From Candidatus Bathyarchaeota archaeon (lineage in GTDB: Archaea; Thermoproteota; Bathyarchaeia; Bathyarchaeales; Bathycorpusculaceae), in the NCBI GenBank assembly GCA_026014745.1, contig JAOZHS010000002.1, positions 496,001-560,000 on the forward strand: DNA of 64,000 bases. The letters run 5' to 3'. Below are positions 33,510-43,262 of the stretch, one piece after another. Position 1 is the stretch's first letter, and each line of letters opens with the position of its first letter. Both the position numbers and the translations under genes were made by a program. Below the pieces are notes generated by a model that was given only the letters and a program-made list of their open reading frames with translations, ran no database searches and had not been told where the DNA came from.

Positions 33510-33791
33510 GGGGTGGGGGTAGGCCGCTAAGCTGACGCCTTTTATCTTAGAGGGATAGGGAGATATCGGTTGGTTTGAATGGCTTTTTTGGCCGTAAAAT
33601 TGCTTAAAGGGAGGTAGCATGATTTGAGGTTTTGACAGGCAAATAACCTAATAGACCAGGCTAGTGCCCGACGGCATTGGGCAGGCATTGCTTTCGTTGC
33701 GGTATTTATTTAAACTTGGAAAGCCACAGTTAGCGGTATTATTAATTAATATATAGTTGGTGCATAATCAAGATACCGAGGACTGCATGGC
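33510..33791. promoter_or_regulatory. Promoter region for the coiled-coil/rpiA unit
   Basis: About 280 bases without a coding frame. GGTATTTATTTAAACTTGG near 33699-33717 and TATTATTAATTAATATATAG near 33736-33755 are AT-rich, TATA-like candidates about 30-90 bases before the next start. Nothing else is recognised. Confidence 0.35.
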
Positions 33792-34556
33792 TTGGTATGG
33801 TATGAGGATCCCTTAACGGTGTTGGCAATCGCTTTAGTGATAATAATCGCCTGCGGCACCCTGATTTTTGTCATGCGCTGGTACAGTAACGGTGAAAAGA
33901 AACCTAAACCCCAAAAACAACCAAGCCAACCCCAAGTCGACCTCCAATACACCAGCAACACACCATTTAAAATATCCAAAAGCATCCCAGGCACCCAAGC
34001 CAACACAGCCAAAGACGAACTCCGCATGCTCGACCTTGAACGAGAAATCCTCGGAGACGCCATCCGACGCCTCTATGAAGCCCAAGCGGAAGGCAAAATC
34101 ACAGAATCTGAACGCGACAAACTCGCCGCATCCTACAAGCTCCGCATGAATAACATCAAAGAATCCATCCAAAAAGACGAATCCATCATCGCCCTACATG
34201 AGCTTGAAGGCATGCAAGAAGACCTCATGAAGCTGTTTAGCGAACGATTCGGCGAATTAACAAGCAAAGTTGAAGAACTCCGAGGCCGCATCGACGTCAA
34301 ACCCATCCGCGAAATCCCCATAAAACCCATACCCCAAACCCCAATCCAAATCGAAAAAGCCGAAACAGAGGAAGAAGAAGAGGAAGAACAAGCCGCCCCA
34401 GCCACCCCCTCAGCTGAAGATAAGCCCAAAAAGAAGCGCAAACCCCCAGAAGAAAAGACCGACCAAAAGACGGAAGCCGAAAGACGTATAGAGTCGATTC
34501 GCAGTGAAGTGGAGAAAGTCCTTGACAAGTTAGGGCAAATGGAAATCGAAGGATAA
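33792..34556 (+). CDS. Membrane-anchored coiled-coil protein with acidic/basic tail
   Basis: 254 residues from a TTG start. One N-terminal helix (LTVLAIALVIIIACGTLIFVM) anchors a soluble part with two long charged helical stretches (ELRMLDLEREILGDAIRRLYEAQAEGKI; ALHELEGMQEDLMKLFSERFGELTSKVEELRGRI). A proline-rich linker and a poly-Glu/poly-Lys low-complexity segment follow. It ends in AERRIESIRSEVEKVLDKLGQ. The pattern suggests a structural or scaffolding role at the membrane. rpiA follows after 4 bases, so the two are cotranscribed. Confidence 0.7.
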   Translation: MVWYEDPLTVLAIALVIIIACGTLIFVMRWYSNGEKKPKPQKQPSQPQVDLQYTSNTPFKISKSIPGTQANTAKDELRMLDLEREILGDAIRRLYEAQAEGKITESERDKLAASYKLRMNNIKESIQKDESIIALHELEGMQEDLMKLFSERFGELTSKVEELRGRIDVKPIREIPIKPIPQTPIQIEKAETEEEEEEEQAAPATPSAEDKPKKKRKPPEEKTDQKTEAERRIESIRSEVEKVLDKLGQMEIEG

Positions 34557-34560
34557 AAAA

Positions 34561-35262
34561 ATGGACACTATCCAGTTAGAAAAACAGAACTCTGCCAACG
34601 CAGCCGTAGCGCACGTTAAAGACGGCGACGTCGTCGGGCTTGGAAGCGGCAGCACAGCGTTACTCGCCATTCAAGCAATTGGCAAACGCATCCAAACCGA
34701 AAACCTCCACATTTTAGCTATCCCATCCAGCTACCAAGCATTCTACGCAGCCGTTGAATCAAAAATCCCCATAACCACCCTCGACGAGCACTCAATAATC
34801 GACGTTACCATCGACGGTGCAGACCAACTCACCCCTGAACTTTACCTCATAAAAGGAGGCGGCGCGGCATTAGCTCGAGAAAAAATCGTTGCATCCGCCA
34901 GCAAAATCAACATCATAATCGCTGACCAACAAAAAAAAGTCACATACCTCGGCGAAAAGAACCAGTTCGTCCCAGTCGAAGTCATCCCCTTCGCACTCGC
35001 ACCTGTCAAACAAAAAATCGCCGACCTCGGCGCTAAACCCGTCGTGCGGGAAGGCAAAGGCAAACTCGGCCCCATCCTGACCGACAATGGCAACGCAGTC
35101 ATAGACGCCTACTTCGGAGAAATCCAAGACCCAGCCACGTTGGCGGTCAAGGTGAAGATGATTCCGGGAGTTGCCGAAACAGGATTCTTTGTAGGTTTAA
35201 CAGATTTGGCATATGTTGGAGTCGGCGACAAAGTTGAAAAAATAGAGCGTCGCAGCAAATAA
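34561..35262 (+). CDS. rpiA: Ribose-5-phosphate isomerase A
   Basis: 233 residues, standard RpiA. VVGLGSGSTALLAIQ binds the phosphate, TIDGADQLTP and LIKGGGAALAREKIVA carry the catalytic Asp, Lys and Glu region, and KLGPILTDNGNAVIDAYFG closes the fold. It interconverts ribose 5-phosphate and ribulose 5-phosphate in the archaeal pentose route. Together with the transaldolase at 2760 it supports a non-oxidative pentose phosphate pathway. It ends convergently to carB. Confidence 0.95.
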   Translation: MDTIQLEKQNSANAAVAHVKDGDVVGLGSGSTALLAIQAIGKRIQTENLHILAIPSSYQAFYAAVESKIPITTLDEHSIIDVTIDGADQLTPELYLIKGGGAALAREKIVASASKINIIIADQQKKVTYLGEKNQFVPVEVIPFALAPVKQKIADLGAKPVVREGKGKLGPILTDNGNAVIDAYFGEIQDPATLAVKVKMIPGVAETGFFVGLTDLAYVGVGDKVEKIERRSK

Positions 35263-35339
35263 GCCGTTTAACATTTTATTTACGCATATTTTGATTAATT
35301 AGAAGCCTAAAAAAGGGGTGCCGATGGCGGCTAAGCCGC

Positions 35340-38300
35340 TCACCATTGTTTCCAAGGCAACTCATCCATGTACTCGTTAAGAGAGCGGATAGAGTTACCG
35401 TTTTTACCTTTCTGTTTGAGTACATCCACCAATGCAGCTGCTAACTGCAAGTTGGTGATGACGGGGATGTTGAATTCTACTGCTTGGCGTCGAATCGTGT
35501 AACCGTCGGTTAGGATGTCGGAGATGTCGCTGCGTTTGTTTGCCATGGGCACGTTGATGACTAAATCGATTTTGCGTTCTTGGAGGTAGTCGAGTATGTT
35601 GGGGTTCACTTGGGCTTCTTTAACTTTAAACAAGGTGGTCGCATTGATACCTGCAGCGTTTAACACGTCAGCTGTGTGCGCAGTTGCATAGATTCTAAAG
35701 CCCATATCCGCAAGCGCTTGTGCAATGGGTACGACACGTTTTTTACGTTGCACATCGCCGCCGACGCTGATAAGCACCGCGCCATCTTTGGGGGGCATAG
35801 CGAATTCGGCAGATTGCAACGCTTTGCTGAATGCGTCAGAGAAGTTCTCGCCGATGCATGCGACTTCGCCTGTGCTAAGCATCTCTACGCCCAACACGGG
35901 GTCAGCGCCACTTAACCGCATAAAGCTGAATTGCGGAACCTTCACCCCAACGTGGGGCGCAACCTGCATAGGAGAAAGCTTGACGCCGTCGATTTTTTTG
36001 CCAAGCATCGCCAGAGTCGCAAGATCGATGAGATTTATGCCGCGACATTTGCTCACAAAAGGCATAGAACGGGACGCGCGGAGGTTGCATTCGATAACGT
36101 TAACGATGTCGTCTTTGACTAAGTATTGGATGTTGTAGGGGCCATGGATTTTTAGGGCTTTTACGATGCTTATGGTTGCTTGTTCGATGTCTTCTTGAAC
36201 TTCAGGTTTTAGTGCTTGAGGCGGAATGGTCATTGTGGCGTCTCCGCTGTGCACACCTGCATTTTCGACATGTTCCATGATAGCGCCGATAAGGACGTTT
36301 TCTCCGTCTGAGACGCCATCAACCTCAACCTCTTTGGCGTGAGTTATGAATTTACTAATGACGACAGGATGGTCGCGTCCTACTTTTGCCGCCAAATTGA
36401 GGAAGTTCTCAAGAGACACCTCGTTGTATGCGACACGCATCGCTGAGCCCGAGAGAACATAACTTGGGCGAACAATAACAGGATAACCGATTTTCGCCGC
36501 AAACCGTTTCGCTGCATCAATGGATTGGAGTTTACTCCAAGGCGGTTGCGAAATGCAAAGTTGATCAAGGAGCGCACTAAATTTGGAGCGGTCCTCAGCT
36601 AAGTCAACGTCTTGGGCGGAGGTTCCAAGGATTTTTGCGCCTGCATCACTAAGAGACATGGAAAGATTATTTGGGATTTGCCCGCCCACGCTGGTTATGA
36701 CGCCCAACGGGTTTTCCTTTTCGTAGATGTCAAGAATGCGTTCGGTGGTGAGTTCTTCGAAGTAGAGTTTGTCGGAGACGTCGTAGTCTGTGGAGACGGT
36801 TTCAGGGTTGTAGTTTACCATGATGGCTTCTTTGATGCCGTTCTTTTTGAGCGCCCAGATTGTGTTAACACCACACCAGTCAAACTCTACACTAGAACCG
36901 ATACGGAAGACACCTGCACCCAGCACGATAACTTTGCTTGGGTTGTTAGTAAGTTCAATGTCGTCTTCGTCGCCGCCGTAGGTGAGGTATAGGTAGTTGG
37001 TTTTTGCTGGCCACTCTGCAGCTAAAGTGTCGATTTGTTTAATGGCGGGGATGATGCTGTGGCTTTTGCGGAAGGCGCGTATGTTAGCTTCTTTGGTTTC
37101 TTGGCATTTTGCAATTTGCGCATCAGAAAAGCCGAGGCGTTTGGCTTCGCGGATTACGGAGGCTGCGGAGGCGTCAGCGAGGTTTAGGTTGCAGAGTTGG
37201 GTTTCCATGTCAAGGATGTTTTGGATTTTGTAGAGGAAGAAGGGATCTACGCCGCTTAGGCGATAGATTTCCATGATGGGGATGCCCATTTTTAGGGCTT
37301 TGCCAATCTTGTAGAGACGTTCGTCAGTGGGATGAGCCATTTCGTCTCGGAGGCGTTCTTCAGATTCTGGTTCGGAGTCTTCGGGGTTGCAGACTAAACC
37401 GATTTTGCCTGTGTCAAGCATGCGCACAGCTTTCTGCAGCGCCTCTTCGAAGCAGCGGCCAATCGCCATAACTTCGCCTACGCTACGCATTTGAGGCCCA
37501 ACGTGGCGGTCGGCGTTTTTGAATTTCTGAAGGTCCCAGCGGGGGATTTTTACTGTGATGTAGTCGAGCGCTGGTTCGAAGCACGCAGTGGTAACTTCGG
37601 TTACTTTATTGATTAACTCGGGCAGCGTGTAACCCAAGGTAAGTTTAGTGGCGATGTACGCCAGGGGGTATCCGGTGACTTTGCTGGCAAGAGCTGAGCT
37701 GCGGGACATGCGGCTGTTGACTTCGATGACGCGGCATTCCTCAGATTTAGGATGAAGCGCCCACTGGATGTTACATTCACCAACGATTCCAAGGCAACGA
37801 ATGGCGTTTATGGAGATGCTTCGGATTTGGTGGTATTCACGGTTGGTCATGGTTTGCGAAGGTGCCACGACAATGGAGTCGCCTGTGTGTATACCCATGG
37901 GATCAAAGTTTTCCATGTTACAAACGGTTAAGCAGTTATCAGAGTAGTCCCGCATGACTTCGTATTCGACTTCTTTCCAATGTCCCACGTACTCTTCAAC
38001 GAGGACTTGGCTGATGCGGCTCTGGGCAATACCTATGGTCACGATTTCTTTAAGTTCCTTGGGGTCATGGGCTACACCTGCGCCTTTGCCGCCTAAAGTG
38101 TAAGCAACCCGAACCATAACGGGGAAACCAATTTCCTCAGCAATTTCTAAGGCCTGTTTTACGCTGGTGGCGGCGCGGCTTTTGAGGTAGGGTACGCCGG
38201 CTTTTTGCATTGCTTGGCGGAATCTTTCGCGGTCGCCTGTGTCTTCGATTGCTTTAACGGGTGTTCCTAATACTTTTACGTTGTACTTTTGCAGAATTCC

Positions 38301-38615
38301 CGTTTTTTCGAGTTCTAAACCGCAGTTAAGTGCAGTTTGACCGCCAAAACCTAGGAGGATGCCGTCGGGGCGTTCTTTGGCGATGACTTTCTCTACAAAT
38401 TCAGGGGTTACTGGGAGGAGGTATACTTTTCCTGAGAGGCGGGGGTCTGTTTGGATGGTAGCTATGTTGGGGTTGATGAGAACTGTTTCAATGCCTTCTT
38501 CATGCAGCGCTTTTAGGCATTGACTGCCGCTGTAGTCGAATTCGGCTGCTTCCCCAATTTTGATTGCGCCACTACCGAGAACCATTACTTTTTTTATCCA
38601 GTCAAACTTGGGCAT
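35340..38615 (-). CDS. carB: Carbamoyl phosphate synthase large subunit
   Basis: 1091 residues, full length with two ATP-grasp halves: FDYSGSQCLKALHEEG and FGGQTALNCGLELE in the first, VGGQIPNNLSMSLS and VRPSYVLSGSAMRVAYNE in the second, and a C-terminal allosteric MGS-like domain (ISVGGDVQRKKRVVPIAQALADMGFRIYATAHT). It makes carbamoyl phosphate from bicarbonate, ammonia and ATP. The ATG directly follows the stop of carA with no gap, indicating coupling. Carbamoyl phosphate also feeds HypF and arginine/pyrimidine synthesis. Confidence 0.95.
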   Translation of the reverse strand: MPKFDWIKKVMVLGSGAIKIGEAAEFDYSGSQCLKALHEEGIETVLINPNIATIQTDPRLSGKVYLLPVTPEFVEKVIAKERPDGILLGFGGQTALNCGLELEKTGILQKYNVKVLGTPVKAIEDTGDRERFRQAMQKAGVPYLKSRAATSVKQALEIAEEIGFPVMVRVAYTLGGKGAGVAHDPKELKEIVTIGIAQSRISQVLVEEYVGHWKEVEYEVMRDYSDNCLTVCNMENFDPMGIHTGDSIVVAPSQTMTNREYHQIRSISINAIRCLGIVGECNIQWALHPKSEECRVIEVNSRMSRSSALASKVTGYPLAYIATKLTLGYTLPELINKVTEVTTACFEPALDYITVKIPRWDLQKFKNADRHVGPQMRSVGEVMAIGRCFEEALQKAVRMLDTGKIGLVCNPEDSEPESEERLRDEMAHPTDERLYKIGKALKMGIPIMEIYRLSGVDPFFLYKIQNILDMETQLCNLNLADASAASVIREAKRLGFSDAQIAKCQETKEANIRAFRKSHSIIPAIKQIDTLAAEWPAKTNYLYLTYGGDEDDIELTNNPSKVIVLGAGVFRIGSSVEFDWCGVNTIWALKKNGIKEAIMVNYNPETVSTDYDVSDKLYFEELTTERILDIYEKENPLGVITSVGGQIPNNLSMSLSDAGAKILGTSAQDVDLAEDRSKFSALLDQLCISQPPWSKLQSIDAAKRFAAKIGYPVIVRPSYVLSGSAMRVAYNEVSLENFLNLAAKVGRDHPVVISKFITHAKEVEVDGVSDGENVLIGAIMEHVENAGVHSGDATMTIPPQALKPEVQEDIEQATISIVKALKIHGPYNIQYLVKDDIVNVIECNLRASRSMPFVSKCRGINLIDLATLAMLGKKIDGVKLSPMQVAPHVGVKVPQFSFMRLSGADPVLGVEMLSTGEVACIGENFSDAFSKALQSAEFAMPPKDGAVLISVGGDVQRKKRVVPIAQALADMGFRIYATAHTADVLNAAGINATTLFKVKEAQVNPNILDYLQERKIDLVINVPMANKRSDISDILTDGYTIRRQAVEFNIPVITNLQLAAALVDVLKQKGKNGNSIRSLNEYMDELPWKQW

Positions 38616-39773
38616 TTACTTCGCCTCCAAGGTTTTTGCAAATTTATCAAACAGCAGTTCAGTGTCGTAGGGTCCAGGCGAAGCCTCAGGATGCCATTGC
38701 ACTGCAAAGACGGGTTTGGTCTTGTGGCGGACGCCTTCGGTGGTTTTGTCGTTGGGGTTGATGAACCATGGTTCTAGTTGGGTATTTTTGAGGGAATCCA
38801 TGTTTATGGCATATCCGTGGTTTTGGGTGGTGATGTAGCAGCGGTTGTTGTTTAGGTCGAGTGCGGGCTGGTTTTGGGCGCGGTGACCAAATTTAAGTTT
38901 GTAAGTGTCGCCGCCCAAAGCTAAAGAGAGGATTTGGGCGCCTAAACAGATGCCCATAACTGGGAGCTTGTCGGATAGAGTGCGGATGGCCTCGATGGCT
39001 GTTGTGCATTTTTTGGGGTCGCCGGGGCCATTGCTTATGAACACTCCATCAGGGTTATAGGAGAGAATATCGCTAACCGATGTGTCGTAGGGTACGCGTA
39101 CAACGTTTATGCCTCTTTTGAGGAGGTTGCGGATGATACTGTATTTGACTCCGCAATCGATGAGTACAACGGTTTTTTTGCCCTCCACACTGTATGTGAC
39201 GGGTTGTTTTGTGGAGACTTCTTTTACGAGGTCGGTTTGGTTGGGGTCAGCGATGTTTTTGCCACTCTGCAAGAGGACGTTGACATCGGGTTCTTCGTCT
39301 TCGTCGAAAACTTGGATGATGCCCAGCATGACTCCGTGGATACGGAGTTTTTTGGTTAATCTGCGAGTGTCGATTCCGTAGATTCCTGGGACGCCTTCGT
39401 CAGCTAACCACTGGTCGAGGGTGCGTGTAGAAGCCCAATGGAAGGGTTCAAGGCAGAGTTCATGAATGATTAAGCCTTGCACTTGGATGTGGTCGGATTC
39501 AAAGTAGAGCGGTAATCCGAGGTTTTGTTCATTGGATGGTACGCCGTAATTGCCTACCATTGGATAAGTGAAGGTTAAAATCTGCCCCTTATAGGATGGG
39601 TCAGTTAAGGCTTCAGGGTAACCAACCATTTGGGTCGAAAAAACGACTTCTCCGCTGATTTTACCTGTTGCGCCAAAACCTTTTCCGATAAATGACGTTC
39701 CGTCTTCAAGGAGCAGTATTGCTTTTTTGTTATTTTTGGACGTGCTATGTTGTGGGACCAAAGCCCTATTCAA
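38616..39773 (-). CDS. carA: Carbamoyl phosphate synthase small subunit
   Basis: 385 residues of the glutamine amidotransferase subunit. An N-terminal domain (LLLEDGTSFIGKGFGATGKISGEVVFSTQM) precedes a class I glutaminase domain with SNGPGDPKKC, the nucleophile in GICLGAQIL (Cys; the family usually reads GICLGHQ), and the His-Glu pair in VQWHPEASPGP. It supplies ammonia to CarB. The gene lies 4 bases after argH and directly before carB. Confidence 0.95.
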   Translation of the reverse strand: MNRALVPQHSTSKNNKKAILLLEDGTSFIGKGFGATGKISGEVVFSTQMVGYPEALTDPSYKGQILTFTYPMVGNYGVPSNEQNLGLPLYFESDHIQVQGLIIHELCLEPFHWASTRTLDQWLADEGVPGIYGIDTRRLTKKLRIHGVMLGIIQVFDEDEEPDVNVLLQSGKNIADPNQTDLVKEVSTKQPVTYSVEGKKTVVLIDCGVKYSIIRNLLKRGINVVRVPYDTSVSDILSYNPDGVFISNGPGDPKKCTTAIEAIRTLSDKLPVMGICLGAQILSLALGGDTYKLKFGHRAQNQPALDLNNNRCYITTQNHGYAINMDSLKNTQLEPWFINPNDKTTEGVRHKTKPVFAVQWHPEASPGPYDTELLFDKFAKTLEAK

Positions 39774-39777
39774 CCTA

Positions 39778-41277
39778 TCAGTTTAGATTTTTAAGTGTTA
39801 CGTTTTTGGGGTGGTTCGAAAGAGAATAGTCACGGACGGTTTGGTTGAGCGTGTTTTCTGCGTTTGCAAGGCTTGTTTTGCGTTTATCTATGGTTGTTTG
39901 TGTTTGGTTCATATCGGTCTTTCTTTGTGTGATGGCTCTTTCAACTTCTGCGGGTGAGGGTCCACCTTGGACTTTATATGTTTCGATTAGTTTGCGTGGA
40001 TTTGTGCATGAAACTATATCTTCGCTCTTTACCGTCAAATCGACGTTTGCGGTTTCCTTTGCGATTTTCTGCAGCAAAAATGGAGTTGCATCAAGCAAAG
40101 TTTGCTTTGAATCAACCAAAGCCTTCACCAGCGCCCCAACAATCTTGTGAGAAGTGCGGAAAGCAACGCTGTATTTGGCTACAAGCATGTTAGCGAGTTC
40201 GGTTGCGCCTACAAATCCTGCAGCAGCTTTTGTTTGGATGTCGGTGGAGACTTTTATGTTGGGGATAAGCTGAGTGAATATGTTTAGGGAAGCTTCCAAG
40301 TTGTCAGTGACTGCCCAAAGTTTCGGGGTGACCTCTTGGAAGTCAAGGTTATAGGTAGTTGGCAAGCTTTTAACGATGGCTGTAGCGGCTACAAAATCGC
40401 CCAATGCGTAGCTTGCCCGGGCTCGGATTACTTCGAGGACTTCAGGATTCTTTTTCTGGGGCATAATGCTGCTGGTGGAGGTGAATTCGTCAGGCAACTC
40501 GATGGTGCCAAATTCGGCAGAACTCCAAATGATGAGATCTTCAGCTAAGCGACTCAAGTTTACCGCAAGCAACGCAAGCGCTGATTGGGTTTCGAGGATG
40601 AAGTCGCGGCTGCCCACGGCGTCTATGGAGTTTTCTAAGACTGCATCGAAGCCTAAGAGTTCAGCGGTTTTTTTGCGGTTAATGGGGAAACTGGTGGTTG
40701 CTAACGCGCCTGCACCAAGCGGACAAAGGTTTACGCGTGAATAAGCGCTTTCTAACCGCGCCAAGTCTCGTCCCAACGCATCGAAATGCGAGAGTAAATA
40801 GTGACCAAAGGTGACAGGCTGAGCCGCCTGCAGATGCGTATAAGCCAAAATGACGGTTTCTGTGTGCTTGGAAGCCGTTTCGAGTAGGCTCTTTTGCATG
40901 TTTTGCACTTCTTGCATAATGCAGAGGAGTTCCTTGCGGAGGCGCATGCGGATGGCTGTGGCAACTTGGTCGTTTCGGCTCTTTGCAACGTGGAGGTTAC
41001 CGCCGACTTCGGGGCCAGTTTCTGCTAGTACGGCTTCTTCAACTGCCATGTGGACGTCTTCGGCGTCGGGATCAAGGGTCGGTGCTGAGAGTTTCTGTAG
41101 TGCTGCTAGGATTTTTGCGCCGTTTTCCCATTGGATAATTTTTTGCTCCATCAGCATGGCAACATGTGCTTTGTTGATTGCCAAAACAGCTTCAGCTAAG
41201 CGCACGTCGTCTTTTCGGGATGAACAGAACTTGGCAACGTCTTCTCGTACGTTCCCCAAGCGGCCTCCATGCAGCAT
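39778..41277 (-). CDS. argH: Argininosuccinate lyase
   Basis: 499 residues of the fumarase/lyase superfamily: HGGRLGNVREDVAKF at the N-terminus, DVHMAVEEAVL, SRNDQVATAIRM, THLQAAQPVTFGHYL, and the signature SSIMPQKKNPEVLE. It cleaves argininosuccinate to arginine and fumarate. The ATG at 41277 lies 19 bases after another ATG in a different frame, and the strong AGGAGG ribosome site (41297-41302) abuts that other ATG, so the true start is uncertain. It sits between argG and carA. Confidence 0.92.
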   Translation of the reverse strand: MLHGGRLGNVREDVAKFCSSRKDDVRLAEAVLAINKAHVAMLMEQKIIQWENGAKILAALQKLSAPTLDPDAEDVHMAVEEAVLAETGPEVGGNLHVAKSRNDQVATAIRMRLRKELLCIMQEVQNMQKSLLETASKHTETVILAYTHLQAAQPVTFGHYLLSHFDALGRDLARLESAYSRVNLCPLGAGALATTSFPINRKKTAELLGFDAVLENSIDAVGSRDFILETQSALALLAVNLSRLAEDLIIWSSAEFGTIELPDEFTSTSSIMPQKKNPEVLEVIRARASYALGDFVAATAIVKSLPTTYNLDFQEVTPKLWAVTDNLEASLNIFTQLIPNIKVSTDIQTKAAAGFVGATELANMLVAKYSVAFRTSHKIVGALVKALVDSKQTLLDATPFLLQKIAKETANVDLTVKSEDIVSCTNPRKLIETYKVQGGPSPAEVERAITQRKTDMNQTQTTIDKRKTSLANAENTLNQTVRDYSLSNHPKNVTLKNLN

Positions 41278-41318
41278 CTTTGACGTTTTTGTTCATCCTC
41301 CTTTAAAATAATGAAAAG

Positions 41319-42551
41319 TTAGGCTTTCTTAGCCTTGCCTTTCTTGGCGGTTTTCTTTAGCTGATTATACATGCGGCTTTGCATGCCCCACAACTCGATG
41401 AAGCCTTTGCTGTAGGATTGGTTGAAGCTGGTTTTTATGTTGTAGTTAGCGAGGTTTTTGTCGTAAAGTGAGTTGGGTGAGCTGCGTCCGATGACTATGA
41501 AGCCGCCTTTGAAGAGTTTAAGTTTGACTTCGCCGGTGACGTTTTCTTGGGAGCGGTTTATGAAGGCATCTAAGTCATCTTTGAGTGGGTCAACCCACAA
41601 TCCAGTGTAGGCTAAGAAAACCCATTCTGCATCAACTTGCTGTTTAAAGAGAACCTCATGGCGAGTCATGACCATTTTTTCAAGGTCTTTGTGAGCATCC
41701 AAAATGACCAAGGCAGCGGGGCATTCGTAGACTTCACGAGACTTCAACCCGACAGTGCGGTCTTCGATGTGGTCGATTCTGCCGACGCCGTTGCGTCCAG
41801 CGATTTTGTTAACTTCAGCTATAAGCGAGAGAGGCGCCATTTTTTTGCCGTTAACCGCAACAGGCACACCCGCCTCGAAAGTCAGCGTTAAAATTTCAGC
41901 TTTATCGGGAGCTTTCTCCGCAGCCACGGTCCATTCATAAGCATCTTCAGGGGGTTCTTGGCTTGCATCTTCGAGCAAACCGCATTCAATAGCGCGTCCC
42001 CACACCGAGGCGTCGATACTGTATTTTTTGGCAGATTCAGAAACGGGGATGCCTTTGGTTTTAGCGTATTCTATTTCCTCTTCGCGTGTTAGACCCCATT
42101 CGCGTACAGGCGCGAGGATTTTTTTGTCAGGGGCTAAGGCGCCTAAGGTAACGTCGAAGCGGACTTGGTCGTTGCCGCGACCTGTGCAGCCATGAACAAG
42201 GCCTGTTGCACCTTCTTTCTCAGCGATTTCCACCATCTTCTTGGCAATCAAAGGCCGTGAAAGAGTGGTACTGATGGGGTATTTGCCTTCGTAGAGGGCG
42301 TTGGCTTTGATGGCTGGGAAAATGTAGTCTTTAGCAAATTCATCTTTGGCGTCGATGCTGTAATGTTTGAGGACGCCAAGTTTGTGCGCTTTTTCTTCAG
42401 CTGCTTTGAGGTCTTCGCCTTGACCCACATCAACAGTTACTGTTATGACTTCTGCATCACATTTTTCTTGGAGGTACTTAATCAAAACGGATGTGTCTAA
42501 TCCGCCGCTGTAAGCTAATACAAATTTTTCTTTCGTGGTTTGGTCCCCCAT
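41319..42551 (-). CDS. argG: Argininosuccinate synthase
   Basis: 410 residues. KFVLAYSGGLDTSVLIKYL is the PP-loop ATP site. VHGCTGRGNDQVRFDVTLGAL, WGLTREEEIEYAK and the EGKYPISTTLSRPLIAK segment are family blocks. It joins citrulline and aspartate. It heads the argG-argH-carA-carB unit; the divergent ACT-domain gene starts 111 bases away. A CTTTAAAAATAC element near 42588-42599 (minus strand) is the likely TATA box. Confidence 0.95.
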   Translation of the reverse strand: MGDQTTKEKFVLAYSGGLDTSVLIKYLQEKCDAEVITVTVDVGQGEDLKAAEEKAHKLGVLKHYSIDAKDEFAKDYIFPAIKANALYEGKYPISTTLSRPLIAKKMVEIAEKEGATGLVHGCTGRGNDQVRFDVTLGALAPDKKILAPVREWGLTREEEIEYAKTKGIPVSESAKKYSIDASVWGRAIECGLLEDASQEPPEDAYEWTVAAEKAPDKAEILTLTFEAGVPVAVNGKKMAPLSLIAEVNKIAGRNGVGRIDHIEDRTVGLKSREVYECPAALVILDAHKDLEKMVMTRHEVLFKQQVDAEWVFLAYTGLWVDPLKDDLDAFINRSQENVTGEVKLKLFKGGFIVIGRSSPNSLYDKNLANYNIKTSFNQSYSKGFIELWGMQSRMYNQLKKTAKKGKAKKA

Positions 42552-42662
42552 TTTTTAGTGTAAATTGTTTTCCTTACCTCGGGGGCTGTATTTTTAAAGG
42601 TTGTGACTTTTTTGTTACTTAACAAGCTTTAAATGTCCCAATTGATACACCAATCAAACATT

Positions 42663-43241
42663 ATGACTGTAGCCCAAAACGTCCGCAACCACCTACGCAA
42701 CAAACCCTACCTACTCGAAGCCCTAGAAAAAGGCATAGTCAATCTAAGCGAACTTAGCCGCCAAATCCAAAGCGAACTCAAAACCGAAGACACCAGCGCC
42801 ATAAAAGCCGCACTGCGTCGATATAGCGAAGAACTCCAAAAACACAAACAAAAACGTGAAGAAAAAGTCCTCCACCTTCTCAAACGCAGCAGCATCGCAG
42901 TCTATGACCGCAAATCCGTCATGATAACCAGCAAAGAACTCCCCCAAAAAACAGGCATGAAAGTCGACCTCCTCGACAAATTCGTGTACCTCCTTGACCG
43001 AAGCGACCTTCCCGAACGTGTCTCCGCTCTGGTGAAAAATGACAACTGCACCATGATAGTCATTCACTCTCCCGAAGAGTTGGAAGCTACGCCTGGTGTT
43101 GTTGCGTTCCTTGCCACCTTGCTGGCGGAGCAGAACGTGAACATTGTCGAGTTCATTTCCTGCTGGACCGAGACCATTATGGTTGTGGATAAGAAAGACA
43201 GCCTCAAAACCTACGAGGTTCTATCCAACTTGGTAGGCTAA
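42663..43241 (+). CDS. ACT-domain protein, possible regulator
   Basis: 192 residues from the ATG at 42663 (MTVAQNVRNHLRNKPYLLEALEKG). The first 70 residues form a helix-turn-helix-like region (GIVNLSELSRQIQSEL...IKAALRRYSEEL). The C-terminal part (ATPGVVAFLATLLAEQNVNIVEFISCWTETIMVVDKKD) has the ACT-domain pattern that binds amino acids. Divergent placement next to argG suggests amino-acid-responsive control of the arginine operon (inference). TATA-like GCTTTAAATG lies near 42625-42634. Confidence 0.75.
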   Translation: MTVAQNVRNHLRNKPYLLEALEKGIVNLSELSRQIQSELKTEDTSAIKAALRRYSEELQKHKQKREEKVLHLLKRSSIAVYDRKSVMITSKELPQKTGMKVDLLDKFVYLLDRSDLPERVSALVKNDNCTMIVIHSPEELEATPGVVAFLATLLAEQNVNIVEFISCWTETIMVVDKKDSLKTYEVLSNLVG

Positions 43242-43262
43242 CACTCCACTTTGTTGCCCACT

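Noticed and set aside
33266-33620. Several overlapping frames of 60-106 residues
   Set aside because: They lie in repeat copy B and its flank, have biased low-complexity translations, and are not consistent in frame between repeat copies.
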